A program made the translations under genes and the position numbers. Below are positions 33,599 through 42,837 of a DNA stretch of 64,000 bases, in pieces. The stretch covers positions 1 to 64,000 of the forward strand of contig JBDVOA010000031.1 of assembly GCA_039969355.1 (NCBI GenBank), written 5' to 3'. Within the stretch, counting starts at the first letter, position 1. Every line of letters begins with the position of its first letter. This stretch comes from JL08 sp039969355 (GTDB lineage Bacteria; Pseudomonadota; Alphaproteobacteria; Rhodobacterales; Rhodobacteraceae). The notes under the pieces were generated by a model that searched no databases, had not been told where the DNA came from, and saw only the letters and a list, made by a program, of their open reading frames with translations.

Positions 33599-34639
33599 TT
33601 AACTGTTAGGGCCCATTACTGCTTCGTCGGCCACAGAGATCTGTGTTTTGCCCAATTCCGGGTCGGCCACGAGACCATATTCGGACAGCGGCCCATCCGG
33701 GCCCGCCACTTCGTCAGCGACGAAAAACTCGGTATATTCTTTCAGCCCCGGTATCACGCCGATATGGGCCTTTTTGACATAAAAGAACAAAGGGCGGGAA
33801 ACTGGGTATTCACCCGATGAGATGCTTTTAACGCTTGGCTGGATGCCGGACATTGTCGCAACCTGAAGCTTGTCAGTGTTGTTTTCGTAGAATGCGAGAC
33901 CAAAGATTCCGATCCCGTCCTTGTTACTTTCGATCCGGGCAAGTGTCTCGGTGTAGTCACCGTCGATGTCGACGGATTTGCCGTCGGTACGAAGCGATAT
34001 ACAGGCTTTTTCGGCTGCTTTTTTGTCGCCATCCAGAGATGCCATCATTACATCAAAATCACCCGTCTCTTCACAACCAGCCAGAATAACTTTGTCTTCA
34101 AAGACTTCGCGAGTGCCGTGTTTGGTGCCCGGAATGAATGCCTGAATAGGCTGGGCTGGAAAGTCAGGGTTTACTTCGTTCCACATAGTATAAGGGTTTG
34201 GAGCCTCTGCGCCGCCAACGATCAGAGTCTCGGACAGCGCCTTGTACCAATCCACTGGCGTGAACTCAAAAGAGTTACCGTCAATTTCTGAAGCGAACAC
34301 AATGCCATCATAGCCGATGCGGACTTCGATAATGTCATTCACATTGTTTGCGGCACAGGCCTTCAATTCTTTTTCTTTGATCTTGCGCGAGGCGTTTGCA
34401 ATGTCGATTGTGTTTTCACCAACACCTTCACAAAAACGTTTCAGTCCAGCAGACGACCCACCGGATTCAACTACCGGTGTCGGGAATTCAAAGTTTTCAC
34501 CAAACGCTTCAGCTACAATTGATGCGTAGGGCAGCACGGTAGAGGATCCGGCGATCTGAACCTGATCACGAGCGGCTGTGGTTGTTGCAGTAAATGTTGT
34601 GACCGCCAATGCGGACGCTGTCAGTTTTACGAAAGACAT
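33599..34639 (-). CDS. pstS: Phosphate-binding protein PstS
   Basis: 346 residues with a signal peptide (1-23, ends TATTTAA). Mature start DQVQIAGSSTVLPYASIVAE and VESGGSSAGLKRFCEGVGEN are the phosphate-contacting loops; KHGTREVFEDKV is also conserved in the long PstS group. The ATG at 34639 has AGGAGAC just before it; the frame runs to 34750 through the Pho box and is not used. Captures periplasmic phosphate for PstCAB. Confidence 0.95.
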   Translation of the reverse strand: MSFVKLTASALAVTTFTATTTAARDQVQIAGSSTVLPYASIVAEAFGENFEFPTPVVESGGSSAGLKRFCEGVGENTIDIANASRKIKEKELKACAANNVNDIIEVRIGYDGIVFASEIDGNSFEFTPVDWYKALSETLIVGGAEAPNPYTMWNEVNPDFPAQPIQAFIPGTKHGTREVFEDKVILAGCEETGDFDVMMASLDGDKKAAEKACISLRTDGKSVDIDGDYTETLARIESNKDGIGIFGLAFYENNTDKLQVATMSGIQPSVKSISSGEYPVSRPLFFYVKKAHIGVIPGLKEYTEFFVADEVAGPDGPLSEYGLVADPELGKTQISVADEAVMGPNS

Positions 34640-34717
34640 GACTGTCTCCTGATAGAGTTTCGCGATCATCCCCTTGATGATCATGGCTCCCTCGTATGGA
34701 GCGCGTGCTATCCTTTT

Positions 34718-34746
34718 GTGACGGTTGTGTAACAGCCGTATGACAG
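34718..34746 (-). promoter_or_regulatory. Pho box before pstS
   Basis: On the minus strand three 7-base units recur every 11 bases: CTGTCAT (34746-34740), CTGTTAC (34735-34729) and CCGTCAC (34724-34718). This is the PhoB direct-repeat pattern (CTGTCAT with 4-base spacers). It ends about 80 bases before the pstS ATG, so pstS has its own PhoB-controlled promoter inside the phoR-pst run. Confidence 0.85.
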
Positions 34747-34762
34747 TCACTAATATCAGAAG

Positions 34763-35842
34763 TTATTTTTTGTCCTGCTGCACAAGTGGTTCGATGTGCA
34801 TTGGCAAAAATACTGTAAAAACCGATCCTTGACCTTGATCGCTCTTAATCTGCAAGCGGCCCCGATGGCGGCTGATAACGTGTTTTACAATGGCCAGACC
34901 CAGCCCTGTGCCGCCAACCTGGCGACTGCGGTGGTCATCCGCCCGATAGAATCGCTCGGTCAAGCGCGGCAGATGGATGGGCTCTATTCCCATCCCCCGG
35001 TCAATAACCTCAACCCGAACGCATGGCGTGCGCAATGCGGGATCGCGTTCAACTGTGGTTATACGCACAATAACCAGCTTGCCTGCATCACCGTACTTGA
35101 GAGCATTTTCAACGAGATTAGTGACAACTTGCCTGAGTTGATCTGCGTCGCCCATGACGAAGGCAGGTGCTTCAGGGCATTCAAATTCGATGGAAACGCC
35201 TTTCTCATCGGCCAGTGGGGTCAGTGAATGAATGGTCGACGCCGCAAGTGCGGCCAAATCCAACTGATCGCGCGGACGAACGCGTTCCTGAACTTCTACA
35301 CGGCTTAATGAAAGCAGGTCGCCGATAAGCCGGTTCATGCGACTGGCCTCATCCGCCATGATCTTGAGGAATCTTTCCCGCGCCGGTGCATCGTCGCGCG
35401 CAGAACCAAGCAGAGTTTCGATAAAGCCGGAAAGGGCAGTCAGCGGTGTACGCAATTCGTGACTGACGTTCGCGACAAAATCACGGCGCATCTGATCCGC
35501 TGTTTCCAGAGAACTTGCATCCTCGAAGCACACAATGACGCGTTCCGCATTTCGAGTTCGACTGGATCCGACAGAGCGACAGGTGACGGAATAGGCAACA
35601 TCCTGTGTGCCAGCGGACGCGACATATCTTGCTGATCGCGATTCTTGATCCAACAGCGTGTTTTCAATGGCCTGCTGTAGGGCGGGTTGGCGCAAAATTG
35701 TGCCAAAGTTGCGTCCATCAATCTGCTGGCCCAATAGTGCACGCGCGGCTTCGTTACTCGCCTCGATGCGGTTGTCGTGATCCACAGACAATGTTGGCAA
35801 AGGCAATGCTTCGAGAAATGCGCACAGATCGAAGTCAGTCAT
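34763..35842 (-). CDS. phoR: Phosphate sensor kinase PhoR, without membrane span
   Basis: 359 residues: a PAS domain at ~8-110, HisKA with H128 in VSHELRTPLTALSGFIETLL, and HATPase_c (VVTNLVENALKYG, VGGTGLGLAIVKHVISRHRG). The E. coli type has N-terminal membrane helices; here none is visible, so the kinase is presumably cytosolic and reaches Pst through PhoU. It heads the phosphate cluster. It phosphorylates PhoB. Confidence 0.92.
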   Translation of the reverse strand: MTDFDLCAFLEALPLPTLSVDHDNRIEASNEAARALLGQQIDGRNFGTILRQPALQQAIENTLLDQESRSARYVASAGTQDVAYSVTCRSVGSSRTRNAERVIVCFEDASSLETADQMRRDFVANVSHELRTPLTALSGFIETLLGSARDDAPARERFLKIMADEASRMNRLIGDLLSLSRVEVQERVRPRDQLDLAALAASTIHSLTPLADEKGVSIEFECPEAPAFVMGDADQLRQVVTNLVENALKYGDAGKLVIVRITTVERDPALRTPCVRVEVIDRGMGIEPIHLPRLTERFYRADDHRSRQVGGTGLGLAIVKHVISRHRGRLQIKSDQGQGSVFTVFLPMHIEPLVQQDKK

Positions 35843-35866
35843 GTCAGGCGCCTCAAATGGCTTTCC

Positions 35867-37054
35867 TTACGCTAGATCGCGAGTCGCTGCGACGGCGTCT
35901 GTGAAAATTTCCTTTAAGGTTTGTGGATCTTCAAGGCCAACGGACACGCGAAAGAACCCTTCGGACAGCCCAAGGGCCGTGCGTTCATCCAACGTTAGGG
36001 CCCGATGCGAAGAGGACGCGGGGTGGGACAATGTTGTGCCGACATCTCCAAGGGTCGGCGCGAACGCCAGCCCGTCGGCGGCGCGGGTGAATGCGTTTGC
36101 GGCAGCTCTCCCGCCATCCAGTTCAAAACTAAGCATGTTGCAGTATTGCCCGCCCAGCAAAGCTTCGGCGCGTGCGGCGTCCGGATGATCTGAGCGCCCC
36201 GGATAGATCACGCGGGCTATCCCCGGTAAGCTCGCCAGGTGATCTGCCAACTGCGCCGCAGTGCTTTGGGCGCGATCAAACCGCAGATCAAAACTCAACA
36301 GGCCTCGTTCCGCCAGCCAGCAATCAAACGGGCTGGGTGACAGACCCGTTGTGGTGGCAAAAACCCGCAGCCTTTCGGCCAGCGCGGGATCACGTGCTGA
36401 AACATACCCCAGCAGAACATCTGAATGACCCGACAGCAATTTCGTCAGAGAGTGGATGACAATGTCAGCCCCGTGTTCGTAGGGGAGATAAGCGCGCGGT
36501 GTCGTGAACGTATTGTCCACCGCCAACAAGATACCAGTTTCCCGGGCCAATGCCGCCAGACCGGTCATATCGGCGATACGCAATGTCGGATTGGATACCA
36601 CTTCGATCAGGATCATCTTTGTCTGCGGTGTGACAGCGGCGCGCATCGCGTCCTTGTCGGATGGGTCAACCAACGTCGTGTTGATCCCCAGCCTTGGCAA
36701 ATCTTCTTTCATCATTCGCAGCGAACGACCGTATAGTTGATTGCCTCCGATAACATGATCGCCGGATTTAAGCAGCCCTAACAGAGCAGCCGTAACAGCG
36801 GCCATACCTGACCCGACTACTACACCACCCTTAACGCCTTCCATTTCATCAAGACGCGCTGCCACGACGTCTGCGTTGGGCTGGCCCTCGCGGGCATAGG
36901 TGTAACCGTGCACCCGACCTTCGTACTGATCGTCCAACGCATCCGGCGTTTCGCTTGCATAAACCACAGAAGGTGAAAGTGGCGTGACCACTGGTCGGCT
37001 GGCGCTGAATGGCAAAGGATGAGGTCGGATCAGGGATCCTTTTTCGTTACGCAT
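35867..37054 (-). CDS. PLP-dependent trans-sulfuration enzyme (Cys/Met metabolism)
   Basis: 395 residues of the Cys/Met-metabolism PLP family. PLP lysine K205 in HSLTKLLSGHSDVLLG; NPTLRIADM, VDNTFTTPRAYLP and GGVVVGSGMAAVTAALLGLL are family blocks. Members include cystathionine gamma-synthase, cystathionine beta/gamma-lyase, O-succinylhomoserine sulfhydrylase and methionine gamma-lyase, and the sequence alone does not settle which. It is followed three bases later by the carbonic-anhydrase-like gene. The earlier genes of this minus-strand run are yicC and gmk. Confidence 0.85.
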   Translation of the reverse strand: MRNEKGSLIRPHPLPFSASRPVVTPLSPSVVYASETPDALDDQYEGRVHGYTYAREGQPNADVVAARLDEMEGVKGGVVVGSGMAAVTAALLGLLKSGDHVIGGNQLYGRSLRMMKEDLPRLGINTTLVDPSDKDAMRAAVTPQTKMILIEVVSNPTLRIADMTGLAALARETGILLAVDNTFTTPRAYLPYEHGADIVIHSLTKLLSGHSDVLLGYVSARDPALAERLRVFATTTGLSPSPFDCWLAERGLLSFDLRFDRAQSTAAQLADHLASLPGIARVIYPGRSDHPDAARAEALLGGQYCNMLSFELDGGRAAANAFTRAADGLAFAPTLGDVGTTLSHPASSSHRALTLDERTALGLSEGFFRVSVGLEDPQTLKEIFTDAVAATRDLA

Positions 37055-37057
37055 GTT

Positions 37058-37582
37058 TCAGCCCACCGCTGTAAGGCCAGTCCTGAACCGGCGCATGTTT
37101 TCCTGATAATGAAGTGCAGTCAGCCGCAGTTTCTCGATCCCGCCCGCGTCGATCTCGCGGATGATCTTGCCCGGCGCACCCATCACCAGTGAACCGTCGG
37201 GGATCTCCTTGCCTTCGGTGATCAGGGCCCCTGCCCCAATCAGGCAATTGTTGCCTATCATTGCGCCATTCAGCACCGTTGCGCCCATGCCGATCAGAGA
37301 ATTGTCACCAATCGTACAGCCGTGCAGCATTACCTTGTGACCAATGGTGCAGTTTTCACCAAGCGTCATCGGATAGCCCATATCTGTATGGAAAACGCAG
37401 TTTTCCTGCACGTTTGTGCCGGCGCCCACGATGATCGCCTCGTTATCTCCCCGAAGCGTGCAGCCAAACCAGACCGATGCACCGGCGTGGAGGACGATCT
37501 TTCCAATAAGATTTGCATCCGGTGCGACCCAGGTGTCCGCTTCCAGTTCCGGTGCATGGCCATCCAACGCATACAGTGTCAT
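37058..37582 (-). CDS. Gamma-carbonic-anhydrase-family protein
   Basis: 174 residues of left-handed beta-helix (hexapeptide repeats at ~15-145). The zinc ligands of gamma-carbonic anhydrases are present: H65 (NCVFHTDMG), H82 and H87 (IGHKVMLHG). The C-terminal helix is IEKLRLTALHYQENMRRFRT. The family includes true carbonic anhydrases and non-enzymatic trimers (YrdA, PaaY-type thioesterases), so activity is not certain. Overlaps gmk by four bases (ATGA). Confidence 0.87.
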   Translation of the reverse strand: MTLYALDGHAPELEADTWVAPDANLIGKIVLHAGASVWFGCTLRGDNEAIIVGAGTNVQENCVFHTDMGYPMTLGENCTIGHKVMLHGCTIGDNSLIGMGATVLNGAMIGNNCLIGAGALITEGKEIPDGSLVMGAPGKIIREIDAGGIEKLRLTALHYQENMRRFRTGLTAVG

Positions 37583-38241
37583 GACCGGTCCTCGAACTGG
37601 GTCTGGAGCGCGCGGACGTGCTCTGTCAGGCCGGGTTGTTGCGTGCGGCGCAATCGGGCGGCCGTTACAATCGACTTCAGCTTATCCTCGGTGCCTGTCA
37701 GATCATCATTGACCAGTACAAAATCGTACCCATCCCAATGGCTGATCTCGTCCCAACTTTTCTGCATGCGACGAGCGATGGTTTCATCATCATCCTGACC
37801 GCGCGCCTCCAGACGCCGGCGCAGTTCGGTGATCGAGGGCGGCAGCAGAAAGATCGACAGCGTGTGCAGACCAAGGGCGGAATTGCGTATTTGCTGGGCC
37901 CCTTGCCAATCAATGTCAAACAGAACGTCCTTGCCTGTGGCAATCGCCGCCTCAACCGGGCCAATGGGGGAGCCATAAAAATTGCCGAATACATGCGCAT
38001 GTTCCAGCATCTTGCCTTCCGCTACATTGCTCTTGAATTCCGCTTCAGTCACAAAATTATAGTGCTCACCTTCTACTTCTCCGGGGCGCGACTGGCGGGT
38101 CGTGGCAGAAACCGAGAAACAAATGCTGGGGTCCCAGTCCCGCAAGCGTCGTGCGAGGGTGCTTTTGCCTGCGCCTGAGGGCGACGACAGGATAATTAAT
38201 AGCCCACGTCGGTGAGGCAAAGCTATTTTGGCCTGATCCAT
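37579..38241 (-). CDS. gmk: Guanylate kinase
   Basis: 220 residues. Converts GMP to GDP with ATP. P-loop SSPSGAGKST at 19-28, then SVSATTRQSRPGEVEGEHYN (GMP-binding) and VLFDIDWQGAQQIRN. The ATG at 38241 is just inside yicC's vicinity, two bases after the yicC stop; a longer frame to 38340 lies within yicC. gmk next to yicC is conserved across proteobacteria. Confidence 0.96.
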   Translation of the reverse strand: MDQAKIALPHRRGLLIILSSPSGAGKSTLARRLRDWDPSICFSVSATTRQSRPGEVEGEHYNFVTEAEFKSNVAEGKMLEHAHVFGNFYGSPIGPVEAAIATGKDVLFDIDWQGAQQIRNSALGLHTLSIFLLPPSITELRRRLEARGQDDDETIARRMQKSWDEISHWDGYDFVLVNDDLTGTEDKLKSIVTAARLRRTQQPGLTEHVRALQTQFEDRS

Positions 38242-38243
38242 GA

Positions 38244-39134
38244 TTATTCCACGTTCTGAACTTGTTCCCGCATCTGATCGACAACTGCCTTGAGATTCAA
38301 TCCCACGGTTGTCAGGGCGCTGGATTGCGCTTTGGCGCACAATGTGTTGGCCTCGCGATTGAATTCCTGCATCAAAAAGTCCAGTTTGCGTCCGACCGGA
38401 CCGTCGGTGCCAAGCAGGTCCTGCGCCGCTTTCACATGTGAACCAAGACGATCAATCTCTTCTGTGACGTCGCTTTTGACCGCCATGATGGCAAGCTCTT
38501 GCGCGATGCGGTCTTTATCAGCGCCTTCGCTGTTATCCAAGACGCGGGCCAGATTGGTGCGCAGGGTCCGCGCGACATCGTCCTTGCGTGCCTCCGCCAG
38601 TGCAGCAGCTTCAGTCGTCAGGGTTTTGACCTGTTCTAGCTGATCGAGCAGGACAACCTGCAGCGATGCACCCTCGGCTTGGCGCATAGCGACAAAGGCC
38701 TCGACCAATGATGCAAAGTCCTCTTGCAACTTGGCGGCCAACGGGCCGGTGTCTTGAACACCGGCAGTCGCATCCATGACGCCACGCATCACGACAATAT
38801 CCGAAGCCTTGGACGGCGCCAAGGACACGCCGCGCTCCATCGCCTGCGTTTCGACTTCGGCCATGGCACCCAGAATGGCCGACAGTTGATCCGGATTTAT
38901 TGCGGTGTCAGTTGCGGCATCATCGCGCTGAACCCGCAAGGACAGGCTTACATTGCCACGCTTTACCGATTTGGCCAGATCAGTCCGTAATCCCGCTTCA
39001 AGTCCATCAATCCAGTCCGGCACGCGCAAACGCAGATCAAGCCCCTTGGCGTTTACACTGCGCAGGTCCCAGACCCAGTTGAATGGCTCCAGTGCACCCT
39101 GCGCGGATGCAAACCCTGTCATTGATGTCGTCAC
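38244..39134 (-). CDS. yicC: YicC/YloC-family endoribonuclease
   Basis: 296 residues. N-terminal YicC domain (SMTGFASAQG, SVNAKGLDLRLRVP) and C-terminal DUF1732 (EEIDRLGSHVKAAQDLL, VGRKLDFLMQEFNREANTLC, KAQSSALTTVGLNLKAVVDQ). YicC proteins are RNases linked to sRNA turnover in E. coli. GGGAG lies six bases before the GTG at 39134, chosen over the frame's extension to 39167. Followed by gmk. Confidence 0.92.
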   Translation of the reverse strand: MTTSMTGFASAQGALEPFNWVWDLRSVNAKGLDLRLRVPDWIDGLEAGLRTDLAKSVKRGNVSLSLRVQRDDAATDTAINPDQLSAILGAMAEVETQAMERGVSLAPSKASDIVVMRGVMDATAGVQDTGPLAAKLQEDFASLVEAFVAMRQAEGASLQVVLLDQLEQVKTLTTEAAALAEARKDDVARTLRTNLARVLDNSEGADKDRIAQELAIMAVKSDVTEEIDRLGSHVKAAQDLLGTDGPVGRKLDFLMQEFNREANTLCAKAQSSALTTVGLNLKAVVDQMREQVQNVE

Positions 39135-39296
39135 ATCCTGCTCCCTGCAGCGGCTGTCTTTTGTCAATCGTCATATGCACCTAAGGCAAACACCCACGGC
39201 TCGGCAAGGCCCTGTTCCCGCTAAGATAACCCCTGGCGCGGGGTCGGGTTAACCAATTGACAGTTTTTAGCAACAATTTTGTAACAACACGCTGTA

Positions 39297-39311
39297 TTAA
39301 GGTTTCAGTAA
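39297..39311. promoter_or_regulatory. Possible CtrA-like site before the PAS gene
   Basis: TTAAGGTTTCAGTAA fits TTAA-N7-TTAA at seven of eight positions, about 110 bases before the PAS-protein start. A single near-match is weak evidence; noted since ChpT of the CtrA relay is in this window. Confidence 0.25.
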
Positions 39312-39422
39312 TACTTGTGTAGATAGTGTTAACGTATCAGCAACGTCCATCCGATCCGGACGCTAACGTCAATGACCCTACACAAGAATGCGCGGGGGCG
39401 CTGAGGTGAAGGGTAAAGAAAT

Positions 39423-40139
39423 ATGGATATCAATGGTTCAGTCCGGGAAAAGATCAAGTCCCTGGGTGCTACGTTGTATGGCGGGAACGTTGTCGCAATG
39501 AGCCGATTCCAGCAGGATAATCGCTTTGCCGCCGTGCAAGAGGTCGCTGCCTATTGGGAAGCGCTGCGTGCCGGACGTCTGATGCCTAATCGATCTGAAA
39601 TCGACCCCCGAGGCATCGAAGGCGCACTGGAATACGCCTTTATCCTTGAACGCATCGCACCGGGCATCGCGCGCATGCGGGTTGCAGGGTCTCATCTGCT
39701 GGATTTGATGGGCATGGAAGTGCGCGGCATGCCGGTAACGTCATTTTTTACGCCGGTTGGTCGCAATGCCCTGAATTCAATCATGGAAGATGTATTTGAA
39801 CAACCTGCCGTTGCTGATTTGACATTGATCGGCGAGCGCGCAGTTGGCAAGCCACCGCTCGACGCACGCATGATCTTGTTGCCGGTGAAAAGTGATCTTG
39901 GTGATACAAGCCGGATCCTCGGATGCCTTGTCGCTAAGGGTGAGATTGGTCGTCATCCCCGCCGGTTCGAAATTGTCAGCACCAAATTGCGCAGATTAGG
40001 TGACGGGTTGGACCAACTTGTGCCCTCACGCTCGCAGGATTTGAGTGATCGTCAGCCGATCGCGGGATTTGCAGAGCCTAAAACCGAGATGAAGCGAAAA
40101 GCCGCACCGCATCTCCGACTGGTAAAGGGCGACGAATAG
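39423..40139 (+). CDS. PAS_5-type PAS-domain protein
   Basis: 238 residues. The middle (~35-170) fits the PAS_5 family: VQEVAAYWEALRAGRLMPNR then IDPRGIEGALEYAFILERIA, RMRVAGSHLLDLMGMEVRGM, and a strand ending ILLPVKSD. These small alphaproteobacterial proteins have a lone PAS sensor and no output domain. The C-terminal ~60 residues are basic and probably flexible. Ligand and partner unknown. The 290 bases between yicC and this gene contain its promoter region and a possible CtrA-like site. Confidence 0.8.
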   Translation: MDINGSVREKIKSLGATLYGGNVVAMSRFQQDNRFAAVQEVAAYWEALRAGRLMPNRSEIDPRGIEGALEYAFILERIAPGIARMRVAGSHLLDLMGMEVRGMPVTSFFTPVGRNALNSIMEDVFEQPAVADLTLIGERAVGKPPLDARMILLPVKSDLGDTSRILGCLVAKGEIGRHPRRFEIVSTKLRRLGDGLDQLVPSRSQDLSDRQPIAGFAEPKTEMKRKAAPHLRLVKGDE

Positions 40140-40270
40140 CTGCCTGCGTGCATAAACGACGCAATTAGATCCTGTTCAACCAGAGAACACCTTGACGGAT
40201 TTGCAGATTAGATCGAGGTCAAAGTACAGTTTTGTAGGGCGATCAGGAGGGCATGCCCCCCTGATCATGT

Positions 40271-41641
40271 TTAAACGGCCCTTTTTGCCTCGCGTGCAGT
40301 GCGCAGCGCTGACAGTTCTTCGGCAACCAGAAACGCTAGTTCTAGCGATTGGCTGGCGTTCAGACGCGGGTCGCAGGCTGTGTGATAGCGATCTGACAGG
40401 TCTTCTTCGCTGACGGCGCGTACACCACCGGTGCACTCAGTCACGTCTTGCCCGGTCATCTCGAAATGTACACCACCCGGAACTGTCCCTTCAGCCTCGT
40501 GAACACCAAAGAATTCGCGCACTTCGCGCAGGACGCTTTCGAAAGGTCGAGTCTTGTACCCGGTTGAAGACTTGATCGTGTTGCCGTGCATCGCATCACA
40601 AGTCCAGGTCACATTGGCCCCCTCCTCGCGCACTGCTTTGATGAGCCGTGGCAAGTGGTCCGCAACATTCCCTGCGCCAAAGCGCGCAATCAGTGTCAAC
40701 CTGCCCGCTTCGTTGTCTGGATTCAATTTGACCATCAACGCCTTAAGGTCATCCGTGGTCATCGACGGACCGCACTTCAACCCGATAGGATTAAGCACGC
40801 CGCGGCAGAACTCTACATGTGCGCCATCAGGCTGACGTGTGCGATCACCAATCCAGATCAGATGTCCGGAACCGGCAAGCCATTTCCCAGATGTGGAGTC
40901 CAACCGGGTCAGCGCCTCTTCGTACTCAAGCAGCAGGCTTTCGTGGCTGGTGTAGAATTCAACAGATTGTAGCGTGTGCGCCGTATCCTGCGTGACACCG
41001 GCAGCCGCCATGAAATCCAACGTGTCGCTGATGCGATTGGCCACCTCACGATAACGCGCAGCCTTTTCACTTTCGGTAAAGCCCAGCGTCCATGAATGCA
41101 CCTGATGGACGTCCGCATAACCGCCAGTCGAAAACGCCCGCAAAAGATTGAGCGTTGCCGCCGCCTGTGTGTAAGCCTGCAGCATTTTGCCGGGGTCCGG
41201 CGCACGCGCTTCTTTTGTGAACGCAAGATCATTGATGATGTCGCCGCGGTAACTTGGCAACTCAACGCCATCCACAACTTCGGTTGGCGCACTGCGTGGC
41301 TTTGCAAATTGCCCCGCCATGCGGCCGACCTTGATCACCGGCACTTTTGCGCCGTGTGTCAGCACCATTGCCATCTGCAACATCACTTTGAACGTGTCAC
41401 GAATGCCATCAGCGCTGAACTGGTCAAAACTTTCGGCGCAATCTCCACCCTGCAACAGGAACGCCTCGCCGCGAGAGGCCGCCGCGAGATGGGTTTTCAG
41501 ACGCCGTGCCTCACCCGCAAAAACTAGCGGCGGATACTTAGACAGCTGGTCCTCAACCGCATTCAGTGCGGGGGTATCCAGATAGTCCGGCATCTGGATC
41601 CTGGGTTTGTTACGCCAGTCCGATTTTTGCCAATCACGCAT
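40271..41641 (-). CDS. Class II 3-deoxy-7-phosphoheptulonate synthase
   Basis: 456 residues. Joins phosphoenolpyruvate and erythrose-4-phosphate in the first shikimate step. Class II blocks: FLLQGGDCAESFDQF with the metal cysteine, VIKVGRMAGQFAKPRS, VWTCDAMHGNTI, FEMTGQDVTECTGG. It begins MRDWQKSDWRNKPRIQMPDY, usual for the family; GGAGAAAAAC lies before the ATG and the frame to 41704 is ignored. It is divergent from the GlxA-type regulator. With aroQ it gives two shikimate genes in the window. Confidence 0.94.
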   Translation of the reverse strand: MRDWQKSDWRNKPRIQMPDYLDTPALNAVEDQLSKYPPLVFAGEARRLKTHLAAASRGEAFLLQGGDCAESFDQFSADGIRDTFKVMLQMAMVLTHGAKVPVIKVGRMAGQFAKPRSAPTEVVDGVELPSYRGDIINDLAFTKEARAPDPGKMLQAYTQAAATLNLLRAFSTGGYADVHQVHSWTLGFTESEKAARYREVANRISDTLDFMAAAGVTQDTAHTLQSVEFYTSHESLLLEYEEALTRLDSTSGKWLAGSGHLIWIGDRTRQPDGAHVEFCRGVLNPIGLKCGPSMTTDDLKALMVKLNPDNEAGRLTLIARFGAGNVADHLPRLIKAVREEGANVTWTCDAMHGNTIKSSTGYKTRPFESVLREVREFFGVHEAEGTVPGGVHFEMTGQDVTECTGGVRAVSEEDLSDRYHTACDPRLNASQSLELAFLVAEELSALRTAREAKRAV

Positions 41642-41814
41642 TGTTTTTCTCCGTGGGTCGAATGTTGAAACGTTTCTATACAAAACCCTGTCGCAACTGA
41701 CCATATCACAAATGTGTCTCTTGACGTCGTTCGCGCACTCTGAGCAAGTATCGCTTCAACGACAGATAACGTCGTATAGTGATCGCGATGGGCCGTGCGA
41801 AAGGACCCGGGGTT

Positions 41815-42819
41815 ATGTCAACACAGCGCCAAGTTGTAGAAGTCGCCACAGCCAATGGCAAACCACGCCGGTTTGTATTTGTACTGCTCGAGAATTTCTC
41901 AATGTTATCATTCAGTTCTGCTGTCGAAAGCCTGCGTATCGCCAATCGCATGGCGAACAAGCCACTTTATGAATGGAAATTAGTGGGTGAGGACGGGGAG
42001 ACGGTGCGCTGCTCGGCCGGAACTGCCTTTTTGCTGGATGACACGCTGACCGAACTCAATCGCGACGACACCGTCATATTGTGCGGCGGCATCGATGTGC
42101 AGCGGGCGACCACAAAAAAGCTGTTGAACTGGATTCGCCGCGAGGCGCGCAAGGGAATTGTAATGGGTGGCATCTGCACTGCTGCCTATTCACTGGCCCG
42201 CGCCGGGCTGCTGGATGGCAAGAAGGCCACAATTCACTGGGAGAATCAGGACAGTTTCACTGAAGAATTTGAGGAAGTTGAACTGACAAAGTCCGTCTTT
42301 GTGGTTGACGGCAACCGGCTGTCGACCGCTGGAGGAACATCGTCGATTGACCTTATGCTGAAGTTGATCGCCGATGATCACGGTGAAGAGCTCGCCAATG
42401 CGGTCGCTGACCAGATGATTTATTCTTCGATTCGCACAGATCAGGACACCCAGCGTCTCTCAATTCCGACACGAATCGGCGTACGCCACCCCAAGCTGAG
42501 CCAGGTGATCCAGATTATGGAAAGCAATATCGAGGAACCAATCAGCCCGGCGATTCTGGCAAAGGATGTGGCCATGTCCACCCGGCAGTTGGAACGCTTG
42601 TTTCGCCGATATCTGAATAGGTCACCAAAGCGCTACTATATGGAGCTGCGACTGCAAAAGGCGCGCAATCTGCTGATGCAGACCGATATGAGCGTCATAA
42701 ACGTGGCGCTAGCCTGCGGTTTTGCCAGCCCCTCGCATTTCTCGAAGTGCTATCGCTCGCACTATGACACAACGCCTTATCGCGAACGCGGCAGTCACGC
42801 AGCGCGGCTGTCGATCTGA
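41815..42819 (+). CDS. GlxA/GbdR-type AraC-family regulator with DJ-1-like domain
   Basis: 334 residues. The first ~190 form a class I glutamine-amidotransferase-like (DJ-1/PfpI) domain: FVLLENFSMLSFSSAVESLR, VILCGGIDVQ, GGICTAAYSLARAGLLDGKK with a cysteine at the nucleophile elbow. The C-terminal ~100 is an AraC DNA-binding pair (MSTRQLERLFRRYLNRSPKR, ACGFASPSHFSKCYR). The layout is that of GbdR, CdhR and ArgR, which sense betaine, carnitine or arginine. AAAGGA precedes the ATG. Target not evident; it lies divergent from the DAHP synthase. Confidence 0.9.
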   Translation: MSTQRQVVEVATANGKPRRFVFVLLENFSMLSFSSAVESLRIANRMANKPLYEWKLVGEDGETVRCSAGTAFLLDDTLTELNRDDTVILCGGIDVQRATTKKLLNWIRREARKGIVMGGICTAAYSLARAGLLDGKKATIHWENQDSFTEEFEEVELTKSVFVVDGNRLSTAGGTSSIDLMLKLIADDHGEELANAVADQMIYSSIRTDQDTQRLSIPTRIGVRHPKLSQVIQIMESNIEEPISPAILAKDVAMSTRQLERLFRRYLNRSPKRYYMELRLQKARNLLMQTDMSVINVALACGFASPSHFSKCYRSHYDTTPYRERGSHAARLSI

Positions 42820-42837
42820 GCACTGCCTGTCAGTACT

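Noticed and set aside
33284..33820. 178-codon plus frame over the pstS-pstC junction
   Set aside because: Overlaps two certain genes and the hairpin; codon shadow.
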